Of a DNA stretch of 19,854 nt, positions 1 through 6,056 are shown piece after piece; position 1 is the stretch's first letter; each line of letters begins with the position of its first letter. The DNA lies in assembly GCA_964519955.1 (NCBI GenBank), contig CAZFLM010000101.1, positions 1 through 19,854 of the forward strand, read 5' to 3'. Position numbers and translations under genes: made by a program. This DNA comes from CAZFLM01 sp964519955 (GTDB taxonomy: Bacteria > Armatimonadota > Chthonomonadetes > Chthonomonadales > CAJBBX01). The notes beneath the pieces are model-generated. The model saw only the letters and a list, made by a program, of their open reading frames with translations, was not told the origin of the DNA and did no database searches.

Positions 1-31
1 GTCAGAATGTACTCAGCATGACAATCCGTCG

Positions 32-75
32 CGCGACTTCGTGTCGCGGATCCCGCAGGGATCTGCTTGTGAAGT
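32..75. repeat. Adjacent small hairpins upstream of the GNAT gene
   Basis: Two inverted repeats lie back to back: CGCGAC (32-37) with GTCGCG (43-48) around the loop TTCGT, and GATCCC (49-54) with GGGATC (58-63) around GCA. An alternative outer pairing joins ACTTC (36-40) and GAAGT (71-75). The block is 117 bases or more before the acetyltransferase start. It could be a terminator for a gene to the left of the window, a REP-like palindromic unit or a structured RNA. No T-run follows, so a classical terminator is not supported. Confidence 0.35.
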
Positions 76-191
76 ACAACTCACTCTTATACACCCATTC
101 CCATGCTCGGTGGTGAACGCAGTTCATGAGAGTCGGCTCTTGACGCTGGGTCTTGCGCAACGATGCGCGGGCGCGCAATGGAGACCATGCG

Positions 192-677
192 ATGAGCACG
201 GATGATGCGGTACTGCTGGTGCGGGCCACGGAGGACGATGCGGAAGCCCTGATGGCGCTCAAGCACCGGGCCTTCGCCGAGGAGATCGCGAGGCACGGCG
301 TCGAGCCGCCCGGCTTCCGCGACATCGAGGGGCAGCGCCGCGCCATACGCGAGCGGGTCTACTACAAGGTGCTCCTCGGCGGGCGGCTGGTCGGCGGCGT
401 CAGCCTGGTCGACAAGGGCGAGGCAGGCTGGTACGTTAGCGCGGTCTACGTGGATGCCGGCCTGCAGGGCACAGGCATGGGCACACGCGCGATGCAGGCC
501 GTCTTCGCAGCCCACCCCGAGCCGCGCGTGTGGCGGCTGGAGACGCCGTCCACCAGCCACCATAACCACCGCTTCTACGAGAAGCTGGGCTTCGTCCGCA
601 CCGGTGAGTTCACCCCGCGGTACGCGCCGACGCCCGAGTTCCGCCTGGTCGAGTTCGAGCGGCCGCCCAACGCTTGA
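192..677 (+). CDS. GNAT-family N-acetyltransferase
   Basis: A 161-aa cytoplasmic protein of the GNAT fold, which transfers an acyl group (usually acetyl from acetyl-CoA) to an amine. The acetyl-CoA pyrophosphate loop is visible as GLQGTGMGTRAM at residues 90-101, directly after the beta-4 strand YVSAVYVD. The C-terminal NHRFYEKLGFVRTGEF (125-140) is the usual motif B region, in which the Tyr of FYEKLGF is commonly the general acid. An ATG at 153 in the same frame would add 13 residues. I prefer the ATG at 192 because GGAGA lies 7 bases upstream and the GNAT domain starts at once after it. The length is normal for a single-domain GNAT. The acceptor cannot be deduced, and the gene stands alone. 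Confidence 0.85.
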   Translation: MSTDDAVLLVRATEDDAEALMALKHRAFAEEIARHGVEPPGFRDIEGQRRAIRERVYYKVLLGGRLVGGVSLVDKGEAGWYVSAVYVDAGLQGTGMGTRAMQAVFAAHPEPRVWRLETPSTSHHNHRFYEKLGFVRTGEFTPRYAPTPEFRLVEFERPPNA

Positions 678-820
678 CCCGATCGGCGGCGGCGGTGCGC
701 GATCCCGCATGTTCGGTCATCGGGAAGGGGCGAAGCGTCGCGCTGTCGTAGATAGGTACCGTTCGCCCGCCGGGCTCGGCCACACCGATTTGCCATCTCC
801 GCCCCACAGGGACTGCCCAA

Positions 821-2959
821 GTGAGAGTGCTTCCGCTCGCCGTACTCGCCGCGTTAGCCGTTGCGGCCAATCCCGCTGCTGCATCCCCCGCTGAAGGAGG
901 CGTCACCGTGCTGAAGCCGTTCGACTACCAGGGCGTCACACTCGATGGCGGCCGCCTGCGCCAGCAAGTCGAGGAGGTCCGCGCCTACTACCTGCGCATC
1001 CCGAACGACGACCTGCTGCGCCCCTACCGCCTCCGCGCGGGCAAGCCAGCGTCGGGCGTCGACCTGAAGGGCGTCTACGTGGGGCACGGCACCTTCGGGC
1101 AGCATCTGTCCGGCCTGGCGCGCCTCTACGCGGCCACCGGCGACCCGGCCTGCAAGGAGAAGGCGCTGGCGCTGATGCAGGGCTGGGCGGAGTGCATGGA
1201 GGCGGACGGCTACGCGCTGCAGGCGAAGCCGATCGACCTGGCGGCCTACCACTTCGAGAAGCTGGTCGGCGGGCTGGTGGACGTGCTGCTCTACTGCCAC
1301 GACCAGCGCGCGGCCACCTACCTCGGGCGGCTCATCGGGTGGGGCGAGAAGAACCTGGCCGGCATCGAGAAGCACATCAACGACGCGGAGAACTGGTACG
1401 GCGTGAACGGTGAGTGGTACACGCTCAGCGAGAACCTGTACCGCGCCTACCAGGCCACCGGCGACGTGCGCGCCCGCAGGCTGGCGGAGGAGCTGGAGTA
1501 CACCGACTTCTGGAACCTGATCGCCGCGAAGGCCGACGTGTTCGACCGGCCGCAGTGGCACGGGTGGTACCACGCCTACAGCCATATCAACTCGTTCTGC
1601 GGGGCGGGGCCAGCGTACCTCGTCAAGGGCGACCAGCACTACCTCGACGTGCTCAAGGCCGCCTACGACTTCATCCAGGACCAGGAGGCCTTCGCGACGG
1701 GCGGCTTCGGGCCGAACGAGACGCTGATGCGGCGCCGCGATGTGGCGGACACGCTCACCCACACGGACAACCACTTCGAGACGCAGTGCGGCTCCTGGGC
1801 CGGGTTCAAGCTGACCAAGTACCTCCTGACCTGCACCGGCGACGCGCGCTATGGCGACTGGGCGGAGCGCCTGCTGCTGAACGGCGTCGGCGCGAGCATC
1901 CCGATGGACCCCGAGGGCCGCGTCTTCTACTACTCGAGCTACCACCTCGGCGGCGCGACGAAGAAGCTCATCCCCGACGGCTGGCCGTGCTGCTCCGGCA
2001 CGCGCATCCAACTGACCGCCGACTACCACGACCTCATCTACCTGCACGACGACGCCAGCCTCTACGTGGTGCAGTTCGCCCCGGCGACGGTGGAGTGGCG
2101 GCTCAAGGGCGCCCGCGTCACCATCGCGCAGCGCACGCGCTTCCCCGAGGAGGAGGCAACCGAGCTGACCGTCTCCGTGGCGCGCCCGCGGGAGTTCGGC
2201 ATCGCGGTGCGCGTGCCGGGCTGGCTCGCGAAGCCCATGTCCGCCACGGTGAACGGCAAGCCCGTCGCGCTCACGGTCGGAGCCGACCACTGGGCGCGGG
2301 TCCGCCGCACCTGGGCGAATGGCGACCGCCTGCGCGTCGAGCTGCCCATGGCCTTCTCGCTGAGCCGCATCGACCCGGCGAAGAAGCACCCCGCCGCCAT
2401 CCTGCGCGGCCCGGTCGTGCTGGCGGTGCGCCCCGCCGATGGCAACCCGTCGAGCCAGATCGACACAGCGCACCTGGCCCAGGCGCTGAAGCCCGTGCCC
2501 GGCCAACCGCTCAACTACCGCGCGGGCAAGGACGATGCGCTCCTCGTGCGCCCCTTCTACCAGTTCGCGGCGGGCGAGCCGTACTTCATGTACCTCGACC
2601 CGGAACGCAACTGCGTGCGGCGGTCGTGGGAGGGGTACCGGTTCGCCGGGTCCTGGACAGACTACAACGACTGGCAGACCACCACCAGCCCCGGCGCGAC
2701 GGTCGAGCGCTCGTTCGAGGGCACGGGCGTGCGCATCCACGGCTTCCACTACGACGACGCGGGTCGCGCCCAGGTGGAGATCGACGGCAAGGTGGTCGGC
2801 ATTATCGACGAGTACGCGCCCATCCGCGGCGAGGCGGCGCACTGGGACTTCACCGGCCTCCACGCCGGCCCGCACACCGTGAAGCTGACCGTCCTGGAGC
2901 AGAGCAACCCGCAGTCGAAGGGCCGCTTCGTCAATATGGCGCGGATCGAGGCGTTGTAG
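821..2959 (+). CDS. Secreted GH127-type (DUF1680) beta-L-arabinofuranosidase-like glycoside hydrolase
   Basis: A 712-aa protein with an N-terminal signal peptide (hydrophobic stretch at residues 4-16, likely cleavage near AAA-SPAEG, about residue 22), so it is exported. The body (about 30-540) is the DUF1680/GH127 (alpha/alpha)6 barrel plus beta-sandwich. Known family members release beta-L-arabinofuranose from hydroxyproline-linked or plant arabinans, using a Zn-bound cysteine nucleophile. The family's C-C pair is seen as PCCSGTR with C390 and C391, and the upstream metal-binding Glu/Cys pair is probably E320 and C323 in ETQCGSW. Residues about 610-712 form an extra beta-rich domain (GVRIHGF...VEIDGKVVG) resembling a carbohydrate-binding module, so the protein is longer than a minimal member. 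The start is GTG, with ACAGGGA about 8 bases upstream. Family assignment is firm; the exact linkage is not. Confidence 0.85.
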   Translation: MRVLPLAVLAALAVAANPAAASPAEGGVTVLKPFDYQGVTLDGGRLRQQVEEVRAYYLRIPNDDLLRPYRLRAGKPASGVDLKGVYVGHGTFGQHLSGLARLYAATGDPACKEKALALMQGWAECMEADGYALQAKPIDLAAYHFEKLVGGLVDVLLYCHDQRAATYLGRLIGWGEKNLAGIEKHINDAENWYGVNGEWYTLSENLYRAYQATGDVRARRLAEELEYTDFWNLIAAKADVFDRPQWHGWYHAYSHINSFCGAGPAYLVKGDQHYLDVLKAAYDFIQDQEAFATGGFGPNETLMRRRDVADTLTHTDNHFETQCGSWAGFKLTKYLLTCTGDARYGDWAERLLLNGVGASIPMDPEGRVFYYSSYHLGGATKKLIPDGWPCCSGTRIQLTADYHDLIYLHDDASLYVVQFAPATVEWRLKGARVTIAQRTRFPEEEATELTVSVARPREFGIAVRVPGWLAKPMSATVNGKPVALTVGADHWARVRRTWANGDRLRVELPMAFSLSRIDPAKKHPAAILRGPVVLAVRPADGNPSSQIDTAHLAQALKPVPGQPLNYRAGKDDALLVRPFYQFAAGEPYFMYLDPERNCVRRSWEGYRFAGSWTDYNDWQTTTSPGATVERSFEGTGVRIHGFHYDDAGRAQVEIDGKVVGIIDEYAPIRGEAAHWDFTGLHAGPHTVKLTVLEQSNPQSKGRFVNMARIEAL

Positions 2960-2998
2960 GGAGCGAGGGGACGTCTTCCCGGCGCGACGCGGAGGTCG

Positions 2999-3054
2999 CA
3001 CCCCACAGGGCGGTGCCATGTCCGGCGCGGAGTGTGGGGTGGGGCCTCCGCGCC
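2999..3054. repeat. Competing inverted repeats after the GH127 gene
   Basis: GGCGCGGAG (3024-3032) can pair with CTCCGCGCC (3046-3054), a 9-bp stem. CACCCCACA (2999-3007) can pair with TGTGGGGTG (3033-3041), another 9-bp stem that shares space with the first, so only one can form. The block begins 40 bases after the GH127 stop and may act in 3' end formation or transcript stability. There is no U-tract. Confidence 0.4.
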
Positions 3055-3112
3055 CCGCCGGGTCGTTGCCCTCTCGCAAGAGCGCCCCGCCGGGCCGTTG
3101 GCCTCTCCCGCA
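3050..3112. repeat. Imperfect tandem repeat of about 30 bases
   Basis: Two copies of a unit beginning GCGCCCCGCCGGG start at 3050 and 3082. They differ by two substitutions (TCGTTGC against CCGTTGG) and a 2-base indel near the end. The repeat lies between the convergent GH127 and clan-A hydrolase genes. It looks like a local duplication in non-coding DNA. Confidence 0.5.
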
Positions 3113-3129
3113 CATGCGCGCCCTGGTGG

Positions 3130-3151
3130 GGACGGGCGTCCCTGCCCGTCC
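3130..3151. terminator. Hairpin between convergent genes, possible bidirectional terminator
   Basis: GGACGGGC (3130-3137) and GCCCGTCC (3144-3151) form a perfect 8-bp GC stem with the loop GTCCCT. It is 9 bases beyond the stop of the leftward hydrolase gene and about 170 bases beyond the GH127 stop. The position and stability suit transcription termination of the leftward operon, but no clear T-run follows on either strand. A dispersed palindromic repeat is an alternative. Confidence 0.4.
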
Positions 3152-3159
3152 GGTAGGAC

Positions 3160-4614
3160 TCAGCGGCTGTCTGCCCCACCCACCACCGCGTCGCGTACGC
3201 TCGACACCGCCCGCTGCATCGCCGGATCGGCGGGGAACTGGTCGGCAAAGATCCACCAGAAGCACCCGCCCACGCTGTTGGGGTAGTCCAGCGCGGCGGC
3301 GTAGAGCTGCGCGGCGATCTCGCGGCGGGCGGCGCCGTTCGGGTCGGACTCGTCGTACGCCCACCAGAAGCTCTGGTCGGGGATCCAGTAGCCCAGCTCC
3401 CCTACTCCGATGCGCTGCCTGGGGAACGCGGCGCGGAGCCCGAGCATCATCCGGTCGAAGAAGAGCCCCAGCGGCGCCTGCTCGGGGTAGATGGAGATCA
3501 GCACCACGTCGATGTTCCGGCGCACGTCGGGCGGCAGGTGCGCGTCCGCCCAGGAGTACATCGAGTACTCGAGGCCGCCCGTGTTGAGCTGCCAGAAGAG
3601 CGTCAGGACGGAGGTCTTGCCCTTCGACTTGCAGTAGGCGGCGACGTCGGCGATCTTCCGCGGCAGCTCCGGCGTGAGCCAGCCCCCGTTGACCTCGTTG
3701 CCCAACTCCCAGGTGTCGATCTCGGGGAACGCGTCCACGAAGCGCTTGAACTGCGCCAGGTACTTCTCGCGCGAGTACTGCTTGTCGTAGCTGGAGTCGA
3801 CCGGCTGGCCGAGGATCCGGATGCCCTTCGACCGCGCGTACGCCACCATCGGCGCGTAGTGCTCCGGCGCCACGCCGGGGTCGAAGACGATGCGCACCCA
3901 GGCGTAGGGCTGCGCCAGCTTCGCCGCGAGGTCGCAGTTGGCCTCGTGCTTGTCCGCCGTGTCGAGCGTGAAGCCGAGCCAGGGCGCCTGCCGCTTCAGG
4001 TTGGCGCGGGCGAACGCCGGGCCGTGCTCCCGCAGCAGCAGGTCGTACGCCACCGCGAGGTCGTCGAGCGCGAGCTGGCCCTCCTTGCCCTTCGTCGCCT
4101 CATCCGCGGCCCTGGCGGCGACCTTCAGGTGCGCGGCCGCGGAGCCGTACGCCTCGGTGAACGCGTCGGAGCGCCGGTAGTCGCGGCGGCGAGCCAGCGC
4201 CTGATCGAGGCGGAACCGCACGTCGAGCGCGACGCGGTAGGTGAAGTTGATCGTCCCAGGCTCGGTGAAGCCCTTGCCCGCGTTGTCGAGCAGGATCACC
4301 GAGTAGCCGCGCGGGATCGTGGGCCAGTTCAGCGCCAGGGCGACGGGCTGGCCGGTGAGCGCGAAGCCCAGGCGCCCATCCTGCTCCTTCAGGGGCGCGG
4401 CGACCAGGGCGTGCAGGTTGGCGGGGTCGATGAGGCAGTCGTTGTCGTAGCCGCCGTGGCTGCCGTTCGATACCGACCGCACCTGGGCAGGCGTGAGCGC
4501 GGCCCCGGTGCGGTCGAAGAAGAGCAGGTCGATGCGGCCGGGCGAAGGCCCTGCCTGGGCGAGCGACACCGCGCCCAGGCAGACGAACGGGAGAGCCAGT
4601 GCCGCGATGCTCAC
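3160..4614 (-). CDS. Secreted clan-A-like glycoside hydrolase (TIM barrel)
   Basis: A 484-aa protein with a short hydrophobic N-terminus ending AVSLAQA (about residue 21), likely a signal peptide though without basic n-region residues. The C-terminal half (about 205-460) reads as a (beta/alpha)8 barrel. WELGNEVNGGW places the Asn-Glu pair of clan-A hydrolases at N306-E307 (acid/base), and VGELGYW places a second Glu at E406 (nucleophile), about 99 residues later as expected for GH5/39/53-like folds. FWWIFADQF near the end is the usual final strand. The N-terminal 25-190 region is family-unassigned and partly helical. The GTG start overlaps the TGA of the upstream Met-rich gene (GTGA), implying translational coupling. 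Substrate is unknown; a role in plant glycan cleavage is inferred from the neighbours. Confidence 0.75.
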   Translation of the reverse strand: MSIAALALPFVCLGAVSLAQAGPSPGRIDLLFFDRTGAALTPAQVRSVSNGSHGGYDNDCLIDPANLHALVAAPLKEQDGRLGFALTGQPVALALNWPTIPRGYSVILLDNAGKGFTEPGTINFTYRVALDVRFRLDQALARRRDYRRSDAFTEAYGSAAAHLKVAARAADEATKGKEGQLALDDLAVAYDLLLREHGPAFARANLKRQAPWLGFTLDTADKHEANCDLAAKLAQPYAWVRIVFDPGVAPEHYAPMVAYARSKGIRILGQPVDSSYDKQYSREKYLAQFKRFVDAFPEIDTWELGNEVNGGWLTPELPRKIADVAAYCKSKGKTSVLTLFWQLNTGGLEYSMYSWADAHLPPDVRRNIDVVLISIYPEQAPLGLFFDRMMLGLRAAFPRQRIGVGELGYWIPDQSFWWAYDESDPNGAARREIAAQLYAAALDYPNSVGGCFWWIFADQFPADPAMQRAVSSVRDAVVGGADSR

Positions 4615-5324
4615 TTGTTCGCGGGCTTCGCAGGCTTGGCTGGCTTGGCGGGCGCGCTCTTGACGGCTTCCGTCGGCGCCGCGGCCTCGTGGCGCTGCCC
4701 GGCCATCATCAGCAGGTCCATCAGTCCGCCGCCCCCGGAGCTGCTCTCGGCCAACTCCTTCTCGAGGTCGAAGGGGCGGATGGAGCCCATCGTGCCGATG
4801 CTCTTCACGTTGACCAGCGTGAGGGTGAGCGGCGTCTCGGCCTTGATCTTGCTGTCGCCTGCCATCTTGGCGAAGTCCGGCTCCTTGCCGCCTGCCATCG
4901 CCGACTCCATGATGAGCTTCATGAAGTCCATCTGCGGCGCCTCGACCTTGTACGCGATGAGGAACGTCTCCCCGCCGATGGTGGTCGTCAGCCCCCGGGT
5001 GTAGTAAACCGTGCCCTTCGGTCCGCCGCCGCCGAAGAGCGACGACATCACGGACATGCCCATCATGTCGTCCTTCGAGGGGCCTTTGCCTGACCCGCCC
5101 AGCATCGCGAGGGGCATGATGCTCTTCATCATGTCGCCCATGTTGCCGAGGGGGCCGTCGGGCGCCGAGATGGCGATGCGCTTCCACTCGCCATTCAGAT
5201 CCTTGAGCTGGATCGCCGTCGGGTTGTCCTTGCCGGTCAGTAGTGCCTGGAAATCGTTCGTCTGCCCGAACGCGGGCATGGCGCTCACCGCCACCAGTGC
5301 GGCGAGACACGCGATACGCTTCAT
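4611..5324 (-). CDS. Methionine-rich exported protein of unknown function
   Basis: A 237-aa protein with a clear Sec signal peptide (KR at residues 2-3, hydrophobic core, likely cleavage after AFG at residue 20). I do not recognise a family. It has about 20 methionines, nine of them between residues 62 and 93 (NMGDMMKSIM, DDMMGMSVM), along with Gly-rich stretches. A beta-rich middle (TVYYTRGLTTTIGGETFLIAYKVEAP) follows, then a second Met-containing part near 195-210 (GLMDLLMMAGQ) and a low-complexity tail of PAK repeats ending PAKPANK. A perfect AGGAGG lies 6 bases before the ATG. The 4-base overlap with the following hydrolase gene suggests they are made together. Metal binding through Met, a surface scaffold or simply a membrane-active segment are all possible; none is shown. 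Confidence 0.8.
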   Translation of the reverse strand: MKRIACLAALVAVSAMPAFGQTNDFQALLTGKDNPTAIQLKDLNGEWKRIAISAPDGPLGNMGDMMKSIMPLAMLGGSGKGPSKDDMMGMSVMSSLFGGGGPKGTVYYTRGLTTTIGGETFLIAYKVEAPQMDFMKLIMESAMAGGKEPDFAKMAGDSKIKAETPLTLTLVNVKSIGTMGSIRPFDLEKELAESSSGGGGLMDLLMMAGQRHEAAAPTEAVKSAPAKPAKPAKPANK

Positions 5325-5330
5325 GGGTAT

Positions 5331-5336
5331 CCTCCT
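5331..5336 (-). promoter_or_regulatory. Consensus Shine-Dalgarno AGGAGG for the Met-rich gene
   Basis: Perfect AGGAGG on the minus strand, six bases before the ATG at 5324. This is the strongest ribosome binding site in the leftward cluster, and it stands after a 99-base gap where neighbouring gaps are mostly shorter. It suggests high expression of the Met-rich protein and its coupled hydrolase. Confidence 0.75.
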
Positions 5337-5347
5337 CGGGTAGCCCG

Positions 5348-5363
5348 GCGAGCCGCAGCTCGC
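5348..5363. repeat. GC-rich hairpin between the macro-domain and Met-rich genes
   Basis: GCGAGC (5348-5353) pairs with GCTCGC (5358-5363) around CGCA. It sits in the 99-base gap between the macro-domain stop and the Met-rich start. It may be a weak intra-operon terminator or processing site, or a palindromic dispersed repeat. It has no T-run. Confidence 0.35.
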
Positions 5364-5423
5364 GCTCCCGGAACTAATACTGGCGATGCGGCCCGCGGTT
5401 TCCAGGGCGCGGTGTGGCGTGTG

Positions 5424-6053
5424 TCACGCTGGGCGAAGCCCGACGAGGCAATCCCCGCCCCTCCCGATCGCCGCCTGCCGCCGCGTAGCGACGTCCCAGT
5501 CGAGCCGGCTCGGCGGGTCGAGGTAGTGCGCATAGGCCAGCGCCATCTGGCGGGCGACCTCGCGCGCCGGCATCCTGCCGGTACCCGCGCCGAGCCCGGG
5601 ACACGCGAGGCTGCAGATAGACTGCTCGCATGCAGCGTAGTGCCGATGAACGGCCAGCAGGACGGCCCACATCGCCAGGTACGCGTAGTCGGTGCGGCTG
5701 ATCTCCATCGGCACGCGCATCGTGGGTGCGTGGGCAAGGTATGGGTGCCGCCGATCGTCGGTCGGAACGAGGATGCAGGTACCGACCGGCTGCTCCCCCA
5801 GGTACTCGTCGACGATACGCTGCTGCACCCGCCGCATCAGCCCCTCGCCGAAGTAGGCGACGATCGCCCCATCGATGCCGCCATCCATGAGCCCGAACGA
5901 ATTGCCCGGGCTCACGATGCAGTCGAACTCCGGCAGGTCCTCGAAGTGCCCGGCAAGTATCTGCACGTTCGGCTTGCCCTCGAACGCCCGCGCCCACTCG
6001 TGCGTCAGCAGCGGGCTCCGGTCCACCAGGATGAGGCGCAGATCGTCTCCCAC
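5424..6053 (-). CDS. Macro-domain protein (probable ADP-ribose binding)
   Basis: A 209-aa cytoplasmic protein without signal peptide or membrane segment. It has the two macro-domain signature loops: SPGNSFGLMDGGID (48-61, with N51 in the usual ADP-ribose-contacting position) and PGLGAGTGRMP (152-162), the phosphate-binding loop. Macro domains bind ADP-ribose or hydrolyse derivatives such as ADP-ribosyl-protein, O-acetyl-ADP-ribose or ADP-ribose-1''-phosphate; this one fits the phage-tail/ADP-ribose-phosphatase-like subgroup by eye only. The start is GTG, three bases after the TAG of the large three-unit gene, and its GGGAGGGTGG ribosome binding site is inside that gene's last codons, so translation is probably coupled. 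The partner toxin or ADP-ribosyltransferase one might expect is not recognisable nearby. Confidence 0.8.
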   Translation of the reverse strand: MGDDLRLILVDRSPLLTHEWARAFEGKPNVQILAGHFEDLPEFDCIVSPGNSFGLMDGGIDGAIVAYFGEGLMRRVQQRIVDEYLGEQPVGTCILVPTDDRRHPYLAHAPTMRVPMEISRTDYAYLAMWAVLLAVHRHYAACEQSICSLACPGLGAGTGRMPAREVARQMALAYAHYLDPPSRLDWDVATRRQAAIGRGGDCLVGLRPA

Positions 6054-6056
6054 GGC

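Noticed and set aside
854..3364. A minus-strand open frame of 836 codons opposite the GH127 gene
   Set aside because: Low-complexity Arg/Val/Asp/Leu composition without motifs; it lies antisense to a convincing GH127 gene.
4615..5310. Upstream extension of the clan-A hydrolase frame through the Met-rich gene
   Set aside because: The extension has shadow-like composition (His, Arg and Gly rich), while the overlapping frame encodes a signal peptide and has AGGAGG. The GTG at 4614 begins a hydrophobic leader.
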